Source: Lachnocurva sp045579705 (GTDB taxonomy: Bacteria; Bacillota; Clostridia; Lachnospirales; Lachnospiraceae). From it: a stretch of DNA of 64,000 nucleotides. Shown piece by piece: positions 35,794 through 44,522 of this stretch. The notes beneath the pieces are model-generated. The model was not told the DNA's origin and made no database searches. It saw only the letters and a list, made by a program, of their open reading frames with translations. Numbering within the stretch: the first letter of the stretch is position 1; each line of letters begins with the position of its first letter. Location: positions 7,938-71,937 of the forward strand of contig JAZNMP010000028.1 in NCBI GenBank assembly GCA_045579705.1, written 5' to 3'. The translations under genes and the position numbers were made by a program.

Positions 35794-35834
35794 AAAAAAA
35801 CGGTTGTGAGATTTAAATCTCACAACCGTTTTTT
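35794..35834. terminator. Bidirectional terminator between prs and the 799-residue gene
   Basis: A perfect palindrome of about 17 bp per arm (35798-35814 with 35817-35833 or nearly so) is flanked by A-run on the left and T-run on the right, serving both convergent genes. Confidence 0.95.
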
Positions 35835-35835
35835 A

Positions 35836-38235
35836 TTAATCAATATTTACTTTAAATACGTTTCCATTCTCACTGGCTTTGAAACCAAATGCTGTCTGCA
35901 TTACTGTCTCATAAACTCCAGTTGTTGGATTATAAATATTTACTCCCAATGTATCATATCCTACGATCAGATATTCTCCATCAGATGTTTCAGCATAGAC
36001 CGGATGCCCCTCAGCAACAAAATACAGTACATTCTGAAGCTCTAAACCATTCAGTTTTACATATGTGCCTTTGCCGCTTTCCTCTTTAATCTCTTTCAAG
36101 TCATTTGCAGTAACCTCGAGATTACGAGTTCTATCTTTACGTGTAGAAGACCAAACGAGTTTGTTCTCAGAAATCACAGAACCATTGTACTCATCTGCGC
36201 TCTGAATCATACGCGTAATCTTATCACCTTCAGCCATAATATGGCCACCAACAACTACGTAATAATCTCCCTTCAAATCTGGAGTAGGAAGCTTGATAAC
36301 ATCTCCCAGCTCTCTCATTCGAATATTTGAAACTGCAATACTCTTCTTTGGAATATCAAGGTTTTCAGACATCGTGAGATTTGTAAGTCGTCCCTTTGTT
36401 TCATTTACGCTATATGTAATAGACGCACCGCTGTTATCAGCTACAAAAGTATTCTTAATAACATCTTCTCCACTAGTCTTGTAAACGCCATCCTCCAGAT
36501 TTGATTTCTTCAGATATAGTGTAGAATCTCGCTCTGTAACTTCCGTAACCACATATCCATTCTGCGGATATTTCTTCTCAATCTTTAGCTTGCCCTGAGT
36601 AACATCTGCTATATCAATCTCATGCATAGGATAAACTTCATTACCTTCTTCATCGATTCCAGATGTGCCATCCTGAACACGTCCAAATATGAAATCCTGG
36701 CCTATATAAAGCAAAGGAACTATTTTTTCGCCATCACCAGCTTTGAAGTCAAAGCTTTTTCCATTCTCCAAATCCACTGTATGAACTACTGAAGAAGGCT
36801 CGTCCTTATCAGTCCATGAAATGAATCGACCATTTGAAGACTCTTTATACTGAGACGCCTGCAATCCGGAAAGCTTCTTCTCGATGTTCTTTCCTGACGC
36901 TGAAATTTCAAACAGCGAACCATTTGACATGACATTGTAGCTTCCGGTTCTACTACGATACATCGTATCTGAGTATTCGATCTTCAAGAACTCAAAAGGC
37001 ATATCCGATCTGGAAAATACCTGCTCCGTAGTAGTATCAGTTGAACTATCATATTTGAAAAATGAAATTCCGGATCTGCCTTCATGTGTTCCAGAATTCA
37101 TATAACCATAAACAGCAAAATCGAGAGAACCGCCCTCTCCTATCGACAGGATTCTAATATCGTGCTGCCAATAATCAGATCTCGAGTCTTTCTGGCCATT
37201 TCCAAAATCAAATACTTTTACAATCTTTCCAGTAGTCTGGTTATACTCGAACAATCGACCATTGTTTACGAAAGCAACGATTCGTCCTGTACGATTAGAC
37301 GCATATGAAGTATCATCTGACACGATTCCAAGGCTTATACCATCATCCTTCAATCTCGCGCCAGTTCCCTTAAATACTTCTTCTGTGAATCTCTGATAGT
37401 CCAGCAAATACAGCTTGTCAGCATTTTTTACCTTCATATATTCTCTTACATTGTAAGAATGAGTTTCATCAGAAACGGTATATCTATATGTAATTTCTGC
37501 AGTGTTGTTGTAGTAGGAATTTACATTTAAAACCGGAGTACCTACCAGCTTAATCTTCATATTCTTCCACGTAACCTGAGGAAGTGATGAATGAATATTT
37601 ACTGTTGCAAGTGAATCCGTATACTTGTCTTCCTGTGGTTCCATCATCGAAAGTGAGGTCTGATCCTTTGACAAAATCGCCTTCTGAATACTTTCCGCAT
37701 AATCCACGCACTCTTTAAACTTTGTCAAATCCGCTTCATATATCTTTGTGTAAAAATAAAGTGGTCGATCTTCTACTTCCATAGAAAGCTTTATCATATA
37801 ATAATGATCTTTTTTCACCGCATCTTTGATATCGACCAGAATATCTTTTCCATCGTTTGAAGTCTTTGCTTCGCCCTTCTTATATACTTTCTTTCCCGCT
37901 TCATCACAGAGCTCGTAACGTATATCCTTTATATCATTTCCATATTTTTCCAGATTGAATTTAACTTCATTACCAGAAACCGGAATCAGATTAGAATTTA
38001 CGATTCCTGTGTCCATCTTGTCACGGTAACCGTGCATCTCATTGATTCGTACGCCATTTACAGTAGCGGACAGAATCGGAAGGGTTCCCTTTGCGTTAAT
38101 CTCTTTACCGACTTTTCCATGAAAATTCAAAGTAATCGAGAAGAACACCAACGCTCCTACAAAGATACTACCAAATGTAATCACATTCTTCTTTATTCGT
38201 TCTGATTTTGTATTATCTCTAAATTTAAGTGCCAT
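35836..38235 (-). CDS. Membrane-anchored extracytoplasmic protein of unknown function
   Basis: I do not recognise this 799-residue protein as a named family. A basic cytosolic start and one membrane segment (about 18-38) are followed by a large outside region. Residues about 300-600 are rich in short beta strands with aromatic and acidic turns (RLFEYNQTTGKIVKVFDFGNG and similar), like a beta-propeller. The last 80 residues (LQNVLYFVAEGHPVYA ... GEYLIVGYD ... VNIYNPTTG) resemble the second half of a C39-like papain-fold domain, but no catalytic Cys motif is evident before it and the usual His position is not His. It follows the DMT permease by 13 bases and sits near cell-envelope genes. Confidence 0.6.
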   Translation of the reverse strand: MALKFRDNTKSERIKKNVITFGSIFVGALVFFSITLNFHGKVGKEINAKGTLPILSATVNGVRINEMHGYRDKMDTGIVNSNLIPVSGNEVKFNLEKYGNDIKDIRYELCDEAGKKVYKKGEAKTSNDGKDILVDIKDAVKKDHYYMIKLSMEVEDRPLYFYTKIYEADLTKFKECVDYAESIQKAILSKDQTSLSMMEPQEDKYTDSLATVNIHSSLPQVTWKNMKIKLVGTPVLNVNSYYNNTAEITYRYTVSDETHSYNVREYMKVKNADKLYLLDYQRFTEEVFKGTGARLKDDGISLGIVSDDTSYASNRTGRIVAFVNNGRLFEYNQTTGKIVKVFDFGNGQKDSRSDYWQHDIRILSIGEGGSLDFAVYGYMNSGTHEGRSGISFFKYDSSTDTTTEQVFSRSDMPFEFLKIEYSDTMYRSRTGSYNVMSNGSLFEISASGKNIEKKLSGLQASQYKESSNGRFISWTDKDEPSSVVHTVDLENGKSFDFKAGDGEKIVPLLYIGQDFIFGRVQDGTSGIDEEGNEVYPMHEIDIADVTQGKLKIEKKYPQNGYVVTEVTERDSTLYLKKSNLEDGVYKTSGEDVIKNTFVADNSGASITYSVNETKGRLTNLTMSENLDIPKKSIAVSNIRMRELGDVIKLPTPDLKGDYYVVVGGHIMAEGDKITRMIQSADEYNGSVISENKLVWSSTRKDRTRNLEVTANDLKEIKEESGKGTYVKLNGLELQNVLYFVAEGHPVYAETSDGEYLIVGYDTLGVNIYNPTTGVYETVMQTAFGFKASENGNVFKVNID

Positions 38236-38248
38236 ATTTCTACTCTTC

Positions 38249-39118
38249 TTACAGTATTATCCAATAATTTGCCACCAGGATCAGTATTACAGCGATCCAT
38301 TTCTTTGCATTCATTTTTTCATTTAACAATGCCATCGAAAGAATCACAGCAACAGGAAGTGCCAGTTTGGAAATTGATAACGCTATCGTTCCATCTCCAT
38401 TTTGGCTTGCCAGTTTCGTCATAACATTCCCGAGTACCAGAATCACTCCTGATATTGCGAGGAAAAATGCGTTAAATACCGTTATACGCTTTAAAGACTT
38501 GCCTTCCTTCTTTATCAAAAAGATTGCCCAAACTAATACTGCCGTTATAACCTGAGCAAACATATCCACTCTAGAATTATTCAGCTTTGCTGGAAGATAT
38601 ACATGATAGATACTGATTCCTGAAATCGCGATTGCGGCCAGAATCATAAATAGAACCCATTTTTTATCAGTACTCTCTGACCAAACGATTAAACCAACCG
38701 CAACAAGAATGATCGCAATATGCACTATTTCCTCGTTTTCAAGGATTCTCTTTGAATAGATAGCGCCAAAGATTGTACTCACGACATCCATAAGCTGCAG
38801 CCCGATTATAGTCTGAATCACTGTCGCTTTATTCAAGGTGTTCAGGAAAAAATAAAGCGCCAGACACATTAATGCCCCCAGTCCCAAAATCCACAGATAG
38901 TCTATAGGTTCAAGGTTTAAATCAAATCTAAACCCTGTATTCATTTTTTCTATTATAAAGGTCATCACCAAATATGCTGTAGCAAAGATTGCAGCCGAAA
39001 CTCTTATGTTAGATTTCTGCAAGCCCATCTTTAACAATCCAGGTGTAAGTGCGATAAACAAAGTGCCTATCAACACCATCCATATCCAGTTAATCTGTAG
39101 TAAAAACATCAAATCCAC
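38249..39118 (-). CDS. EamA/DMT-superfamily permease
   Basis: The 289-residue protein is almost wholly hydrophobic, with roughly nine or ten membrane segments arranged as two halves, typical of the drug/metabolite transporter (EamA) superfamily. The C-terminal end with SISKLALPVAVILSMALLNEKMNAKKWIAVILI is characteristic. Substrate is unknown. It is the first gene of a two-gene operon with the 799-residue protein, which suggests a joint role, perhaps in envelope-lipid or polymer export; that is inference. Confidence 0.8.
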   Translation of the reverse strand: MDLMFLLQINWIWMVLIGTLFIALTPGLLKMGLQKSNIRVSAAIFATAYLVMTFIIEKMNTGFRFDLNLEPIDYLWILGLGALMCLALYFFLNTLNKATVIQTIIGLQLMDVVSTIFGAIYSKRILENEEIVHIAIILVAVGLIVWSESTDKKWVLFMILAAIAISGISIYHVYLPAKLNNSRVDMFAQVITAVLVWAIFLIKKEGKSLKRITVFNAFFLAISGVILVLGNVMTKLASQNGDGTIALSISKLALPVAVILSMALLNEKMNAKKWIAVILILVANYWIIL

Positions 39119-39131
39119 TTCCTTTGCCTAT

Positions 39132-39160
39132 TTGCACTTCAATATTTCTCGTGCTATAAT
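39132..39160 (+). promoter_or_regulatory. Promoter of LTA-synthase-type gene
   Basis: TTGCAC (39132-39137), 17 bases, TATAAT (39155-39160). Its start point should be near 39167. Confidence 0.8.
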
Positions 39161-39170
39161 TTCGGTTTGT

Positions 39171-39199
39171 ATTATAACTTATTGGGTTCTAATAGGCAA
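39171..39199 (-). promoter_or_regulatory. Promoter of the DMT permease operon
   Basis: The minus strand has TTGCCT (39199-39194), 17 bases, TATAAT (39176-39171). Its start point should be near 39164, a few bases from that of the opposite promoter. Confidence 0.7.
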
Positions 39200-39217
39200 T
39201 TTGACCGAGGTAATTTA

Positions 39218-41446
39218 ATGAATTCAAAGAAAAACTTAAAACAGAAAATCGGGTTGATTTTTACACCCTTTATTAAATTAAAAAATAAAATTTCATCGGC
39301 TATAGAAGCTCATAACCAAAAACCGCCGACAAAGTTCGGATTGTTTATGAACAAATTCTCCGAAGTCTTTGAAAAATACGCAGTTTTTACTCATATAGCA
39401 GTCGGCCTGATTATGGTATTCGTACTCGAATGGATGTCCCGACATTCCTTCGTACAGGCTTGTCTCTTCGTCAAAGATCATACCATAGCTTACATATACA
39501 ACTCCTTTATAGTATATGTAGGTTTCTCACTGGTATTTATCGTAAAGAGACGCCGATTCGTAAGATTAGTCGTAGGTGGTGTATTCATCGTCTTAGGATT
39601 GATAAATTGCATCCTCTTGTTAAACCGAGTTTCACCTTTTGGTTTTACAGATTTTTACATGGTAACCGATCTGCTCACTATGCAGGGAAGTAACTATTTC
39701 TCAACATTTGAGGAAATACTGGTATTCGTCGGAAGTATCATCTTTATCGCAATTCTGATATTCGTGTTTATTCACGGAAAGAAATATGAAGATACAAAAC
39801 CATTCTTCCTACGATTGCTATTCGTAATCATAATATTTGTTTCTCTTCCCCTCTCAACTATCGGGCTTAGAAAAACGAATAAACTGGCTTCATATTTTGG
39901 TAATCTATCTGAAGGTTACAGAAACTACGGATACCTATACGGTTTCGGTACTTCCATCTTCAGCCGCGGAATGTCGAAGCCACTTAACTACAGCGAAAAC
40001 ACAGTCTCAAGTATCGTAAAGCAGGACACTGCATCAGTCGGAAAGACTACTCTTTCTGAAAGCGACCAGCCAAACGTAGTTGTCGTACTACTCGAATCCT
40101 TCTTCGATCCTTATGACTGCAAGTTCCTCTCCTTCTCCGAGGACCCTACACCTTTCTTCCATTCATTGCAGAAGAAATACTCAACAGGTCACTTTATTTC
40201 ACCTGTAGTAGGAGCCGGAACATGTAATCCGGAGTTCGAAGTACTGACCAGTATGTCTGTTAACTTCTTCGGACCTGGAGAATATCCACAGAAGACGGTT
40301 ATGAAAAAAATCGACTCCTGCGAAAGCTCCGCCGATACATTAAAGAAGCTAGGATACAAATCTCACGTAGTACACAACAACGGCGCGAACTTCTACAGCA
40401 GAAAGAACGCCTTCTCTCTGATGGGATTTGATACCTTTACAGCAAAGGAAAACCTGGATATCACCGACTATACACCTTTGGGTTCATGGCCTACAGACGA
40501 TATCCTGATTGATTCAACAAAAGATAGTATGGATACTTCCAAAGGTCCTGACTTCGTTTATACGATTACAGTAAGTACTCACGGAAACTATCCTACATAT
40601 AAAGTATTAGACAATCCTGCAATCAAAGTTAAAGCCGAGGGTAAATCTGAAAGTGAACAGTATGCTTGGGAATACTACATTAATCAGATTCACGCTATGG
40701 ATCAATGGATGGAAAACTATGTAAAGAGTTTTGAAGAACGCGGCGAGAAAACACTTCTCCTGATGTTTGGTGATCATCTTCCTTCACTGAATCTGTTAGA
40801 CAGTGATATGAAGACCGGTTCTATCTTTAAGACTAACTATGTAACATGGAACAACTTTGGAATGGAGAAGAAGGACAAAGACCTTACAGCCTACCAGTTG
40901 CTTCCAGAATACTTCAACCGCCTCGGAATACACGGCGGAACGATGCTCGACTACAACCAGCGTATGCTAAAGGAAGGCGAAAGCTACAATTCCTTGAAAT
41001 ACCAGAGCGGACTACAAACGCTCCAGTACGACCTGTTATACGGAAAGCATTACGCATATAACCAGAAGGAAATGTATCCAGCAACACATATCCTAATGGG
41101 CGTGCATGACATAAAAATAAACAAAGCATACACCTTTGATAAGAAAGTTCACCTCTATGGAGACAACTTTACAAAGTGGAGTTATGTATATGTTAATGGA
41201 AAGAAAGTTTCAACTCATTATGAAAGCGGACAGGTATTAACCTTTAACGCTGAAGATATTAAAGATGGCGATACTATTGAGGTATGCCACGTTGGTTCAG
41301 GAGAGGATGTGCTCCGTAAGTCCAATAAAATAGTCTATAACGACCCTGAGATGGTTCGACAGAGAAGTATCGAAGAGAATAACGAAGAGGTCAAATTAGA
41401 CCAGCCAGACGACTCTGAGCCAAATCAGAGTACTGTAGAGAACTAA
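39218..41446 (+). CDS. LTA synthase/phosphoglycerol transferase family membrane enzyme
   Basis: From the ATG at 39218 (ribosome site GAGGTAATTTA) the protein has 742 residues. About five membrane segments in the first 230 residues are followed by a sulfatase-fold domain facing outward: metal-binding Glu in VVVLLESFFDP, the probable nucleophile Thr in GAGTCNPEFEVLT, and the metal ligands FGDHLPSL. Such enzymes polymerise glycerol phosphate or transfer it to envelope glycans. A C-terminal beta-sandwich (KAYTFDKKVHLYGDNFTKWSYVYVNGKKV) and an acidic tail are extra to plain LtaS. The frame extends upstream to 39167, before any ribosome site. Exact acceptor is unknown. Confidence 0.87.
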   Translation: MNSKKNLKQKIGLIFTPFIKLKNKISSAIEAHNQKPPTKFGLFMNKFSEVFEKYAVFTHIAVGLIMVFVLEWMSRHSFVQACLFVKDHTIAYIYNSFIVYVGFSLVFIVKRRRFVRLVVGGVFIVLGLINCILLLNRVSPFGFTDFYMVTDLLTMQGSNYFSTFEEILVFVGSIIFIAILIFVFIHGKKYEDTKPFFLRLLFVIIIFVSLPLSTIGLRKTNKLASYFGNLSEGYRNYGYLYGFGTSIFSRGMSKPLNYSENTVSSIVKQDTASVGKTTLSESDQPNVVVVLLESFFDPYDCKFLSFSEDPTPFFHSLQKKYSTGHFISPVVGAGTCNPEFEVLTSMSVNFFGPGEYPQKTVMKKIDSCESSADTLKKLGYKSHVVHNNGANFYSRKNAFSLMGFDTFTAKENLDITDYTPLGSWPTDDILIDSTKDSMDTSKGPDFVYTITVSTHGNYPTYKVLDNPAIKVKAEGKSESEQYAWEYYINQIHAMDQWMENYVKSFEERGEKTLLLMFGDHLPSLNLLDSDMKTGSIFKTNYVTWNNFGMEKKDKDLTAYQLLPEYFNRLGIHGGTMLDYNQRMLKEGESYNSLKYQSGLQTLQYDLLYGKHYAYNQKEMYPATHILMGVHDIKINKAYTFDKKVHLYGDNFTKWSYVYVNGKKVSTHYESGQVLTFNAEDIKDGDTIEVCHVGSGEDVLRKSNKIVYNDPEMVRQRSIEENNEEVKLDQPDDSEPNQSTVEN

Positions 41447-41447
41447 T

Positions 41448-41491
41448 AAAAAAGTGACTGTCACACTAATTAGTGCGACAGTCACTTTTTT
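41448..41491. terminator. Bidirectional terminator between the LTA-synthase-type and BspA-like genes
   Basis: GTGACTGTC and GACAGTCAC arms with a second inner palindrome (CACTAATTAGTG) are flanked by six A and seven T, so it serves both convergent genes. Confidence 0.93.
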
Positions 41492-41498
41492 TACTCAT

Positions 41499-43052
41499 TT
41501 ATCTTTTGTTCTTTGCAACATATTCCAGTTTACTATGTCTGCTGTAAAGCAATACTGAAACACCTGCTAAGAAGATAGCCAATACTAAGAAGTATCTAGC
41601 ATCTATAGGGCCTGCTGTCTTTGGTGTGACATCTTTAGTATGTCCACCGTTTCCGCCGCCTTTAACGCCTGAGCCTGTACCGCTATTATTTCCCGTACCA
41701 CGGCTTACAGTGCCTGATTCATTGTTTCTATACCAAGCAGTAAGTGTCAGATTAGACTGAACTGTATCACTATCGAAGTTCCAAACAGCTTCACCATTGT
41801 ACCATCCTAAGAATGTATATCCATCTCTAGATGGTGTACCAGGATTAGTAACCTTTTCTCCTGCTGCAACTGTCTGTTCTTTGTATTTAGGTTTTCCACC
41901 GTTTACATCAAAAGCAACAACAAATTTACCTTCTTCTACCGGGTTCTTTACCCATGTAGCTGTAAAAGTAACATCCGCATTAATAGGATCGTCTACACCT
42001 ACTGTTGAAATACTGCTAGTCCATCCTGCAAAAGTATATCCTTCTTTAACTGGTGTAGGTACTGGAGAAACATCACCAGCTACTACACTGAAACTAGCAA
42101 CTGCATCGCTGCCGTTAATAGTTCCACCGTTAGGATCAAACTTTACTGTATAAGTAGAAGTATTATCATCTCCGAGAACAACAAATTCGATATCGTTATT
42201 CAAGCAGAAGTTCTGCGCTGTAGAGCCCTGATGTCCATAAACTGTAACACCGTCGCCCCAGTTAGCCTGATCACCTATGCTAACATCATCTGAAAGAATA
42301 GTTAGTTTCTTTATCGCTGAACGGTTAAATGCGTTCTCGCCGATACTTTTTACTGAAGAAGGAACTGTAAACTCTGTCATAGTAGAACGCTCGAGAGCAT
42401 TTGCTCCGATACTGGATGTTCCATCTTTAATCTTATGACTAGTGATTCCAATCGGAACCATCTTAAGAGTTCCTGACTTAGTATATAACGCACCATTTAC
42501 TGATTCAAATGTAGAATTAGATGCATCTACATTAATCGCTGACAAATTCTGATTATCACTGAACGCGTTATTTGCTATCGTTGAAACATTTGCCGGAATC
42601 GTAATAGATGTAAGCTCTGTATTTGCAAAAGCAAGCGCTCCAATAGTATTTACATTAGACGGAATAGAAATAGTTGTGATTCCTGTCTCCTGAAATGCAC
42701 TAGTCGGAATCTCAGTAATAGCATTTGAAAGAGTAACCTGTGTCAGAGACTGAGAATTTGCGAAAGCGCCACCCTCAATCTTGGTAACTGAATCTCCCAT
42801 ATTTACTCTTGCAGTATTCTTCATATTACTGAAAGCATTTCTACCGATAACAGTAACCTCACTCGGTATTTCAACTGTATACGGGCCCGTGCCTGTCATC
42901 TTTGATTCGTCGTACTTTGTAAGCACTCCATTTGAAATACTAAATGCCTCGTTATCTGCAGCGCTACTATGCTTGAATACCACGATCCAAAGCAAGAGTA
43001 AGATTGAGGCTGCAACTAACAACCATCCTATTTTCGTTCCTTTTTTTATCAT
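41499..43052 (-). CDS. BspA-like leucine-rich-repeat wall protein with InlB-type repeats and TPKTA signal
   Basis: The 517-residue surface protein has a signal/anchor segment (7-27), BspA-type LRR_5 repeats (about 60-265; IPSEVTVIGRNAFSNM, IPSNVNTIGALAFANT and so on), two Listeria-Bacteroides (InlB B) repeats (about 302-367 and 378-441, with EGYTFAGW and DGYTFLGW), a Gly-rich spacer, then TPKTA at 476-480, a hydrophobic span (about 487-503) and a basic tail. This is the layout of a sortase signal, but the pentapeptide is not LPXTG or NPQTN. The class B sortase gene lies 146 bases upstream on the same strand, making this protein its likely substrate. LRR proteins of this type often bind host or bacterial surfaces. 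Confidence 0.85.
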   Translation of the reverse strand: MIKKGTKIGWLLVAASILLLLWIVVFKHSSAADNEAFSISNGVLTKYDESKMTGTGPYTVEIPSEVTVIGRNAFSNMKNTARVNMGDSVTKIEGGAFANSQSLTQVTLSNAITEIPTSAFQETGITTISIPSNVNTIGALAFANTELTSITIPANVSTIANNAFSDNQNLSAINVDASNSTFESVNGALYTKSGTLKMVPIGITSHKIKDGTSSIGANALERSTMTEFTVPSSVKSIGENAFNRSAIKKLTILSDDVSIGDQANWGDGVTVYGHQGSTAQNFCLNNDIEFVVLGDDNTSTYTVKFDPNGGTINGSDAVASFSVVAGDVSPVPTPVKEGYTFAGWTSSISTVGVDDPINADVTFTATWVKNPVEEGKFVVAFDVNGGKPKYKEQTVAAGEKVTNPGTPSRDGYTFLGWYNGEAVWNFDSDTVQSNLTLTAWYRNNESGTVSRGTGNNSGTGSGVKGGGNGGHTKDVTPKTAGPIDARYFLVLAIFLAGVSVLLYSRHSKLEYVAKNKR

Positions 43053-43198
43053 CGAATTATCTCCTAGATTTAAAAAGCTATAAATCCTTTTGATTTGCCG
43101 GAGTCCATTCCTCGCAGTCTACTATATATAGTAAATTATACAACAAACACTAATATAAAACCACTATTTACGCTTTTTCTCTGCGAAAAATTAAAGAT
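43053..43198 (-). promoter_or_regulatory. Leader region of the BspA-like gene with palindrome
   Basis: No gene is present. A palindrome TACTATATATAGTA lies near 43120-43133, next to a minus-strand TATAAT at 43140-43135. No good -35 could be paired with it. An operator or promoter role is possible. Confidence 0.35.
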
Positions 43199-44425
43199 TT
43201 AATTAGTTTTTGCCTTATCGACTCTCTTTGCAACGATAAACAACCGTCCGTCTGTCATATACTTATTACAAGTAGAAAGAGTCAACAACTGATCATACTC
43301 CTTCATATCAACTGTAGTTCCGTACACATTTCTACTCTGAACATCATTATAGAATTCATCCCATTCCGACTTAGTCTTTGCCTGGATGAAATTATAGTAA
43401 CGATACTGATCCTCGTCCTGATAAGCTACATTTGAAAGGCAAACAGCCACTATCTCGTACTGTCTTTTTTCATATAATGTATCAAAGGATATAGTCTTAT
43501 GATCTCTAAAAAAAGATTCATCCAGATAATTCTTCAGGCTGCCAAACATCATTCCACTACTCATGTTATGTCCATAGATAATCGTATTCGTAGTAGGATT
43601 TACAATATCAGAACGGTAATCCATAAAAATACTACCATTCTTATCATCGGCTTTTTCAAAGGAATGATTTAGATAGTATTCATTATCTTTGTCCTTACAC
43701 AGAACCGGATAATCGATAGAAGTACCATCTATCTTTATCCATCCAACGAGATCTTTATTCTTCGAATAGGCCTCATTGTATTCTGGTAGAATTACGAGTG
43801 GCTTACCATCAGTGCCTTTCTTTCCAGAAACCACATTTTTCTCGCTCTTTACTGAAGCACTAGGAGCATTCTTCATCTCTGCAACCTGCTGAATACGTCT
43901 AGTCTCAATGATATCTTTAATTTCTGAATACGCAAAAATAGAAAAAGAAGCGATAGCCAGAGCCAATACCCCTATAGCAAGGTATTTCTGCTTTCTAGAA
44001 GCGCCTTCAGCCTCTTCAACCACTTTCTTGTCCTCAAGCAAGTCGACAGATTTATCCGCAACAACATCAGCGATATAGTCAAAGAATTTCTCTCCGATAG
44101 GGCTCTTAAACTCTATTCTGCCATCTCTAATCATATTGTAGAGACGTACTGCTGCCTCAGGATCAGAAATGTCTATATTTTTCTTGATGATTTCAATACG
44201 TTTGATATCTTCCTCGGCGTTTCTGTATTCATAATATGTTTTGAATGTATAACCGCCCACACGATATTCACGAACCTTTTCGTCATCAGCCTCCGTACGG
44301 CCCGTTTTCTGCTCTATTGCGCGCGCAATATCAGTACTGACAATATCTGCAAAGTCAGCATCTTTTTCCTCAAAGGATGAAATAATATCCTTTTCAAATT
44401 TTTCCATAGATTCTTTTTCACTCAT
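43199..44425 (-). CDS. Class B sortase with long N-terminal cytoplasmic domain
   Basis: Sortases cut a surface protein at its sorting motif and join it to the wall. The catalytic domain (about 215-405) has His286 in IIYGHNM, Cys386 in LLTLSTCNK and Arg394 in DGRLFIVAKR; the spacing and TLSTC context are those of class B. Unlike ordinary SrtB, about 147 acidic and basic residues precede the single membrane segment (149-167), so a sizeable domain faces the cytosol (with FKTYYEYRNAEEDIKRIEIIKKN and AVRLYNMIRDGRIEFKSP). Its role is unknown. It lies between the giant repeat protein and the TPKTA protein. Confidence 0.9.
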   Translation of the reverse strand: MSEKESMEKFEKDIISSFEEKDADFADIVSTDIARAIEQKTGRTEADDEKVREYRVGGYTFKTYYEYRNAEEDIKRIEIIKKNIDISDPEAAVRLYNMIRDGRIEFKSPIGEKFFDYIADVVADKSVDLLEDKKVVEEAEGASRKQKYLAIGVLALAIASFSIFAYSEIKDIIETRRIQQVAEMKNAPSASVKSEKNVVSGKKGTDGKPLVILPEYNEAYSKNKDLVGWIKIDGTSIDYPVLCKDKDNEYYLNHSFEKADDKNGSIFMDYRSDIVNPTTNTIIYGHNMSSGMMFGSLKNYLDESFFRDHKTISFDTLYEKRQYEIVAVCLSNVAYQDEDQYRYYNFIQAKTKSEWDEFYNDVQSRNVYGTTVDMKEYDQLLTLSTCNKYMTDGRLFIVAKRVDKAKTN

Positions 44426-44432
44426 AGAATTT

Positions 44433-44461
44433 ATTTTAAACTAATGGGATTTACCTTGCAA
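44433..44461 (-). promoter_or_regulatory. Promoter of the sortase gene
   Basis: The minus strand has TTGCAA (44461-44456), 17 bases, then TAAAAT (44438-44433). Transcription would start at about 44426, next to the ATG at 44425, and no clear ribosome site precedes the ATG. Confidence 0.6.
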
Positions 44462-44464
44462 TTA

Positions 44465-44512
44465 AAAAAGCGGAAGCCATGCGTTCTTACGTCGCATGAC
44501 CACCGCCTTTTT
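44465..44512 (-). terminator. Terminator of the giant surface-protein gene
   Basis: A long stem (AAGGCGG-GG-CATGCG with CGCATG-CC-CCGCTT, a mismatch or two) is followed by TTTTTT on the minus strand and preceded by an A-run. Confidence 0.92.
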
Positions 44513-44522
44513 TGTTTTATCA

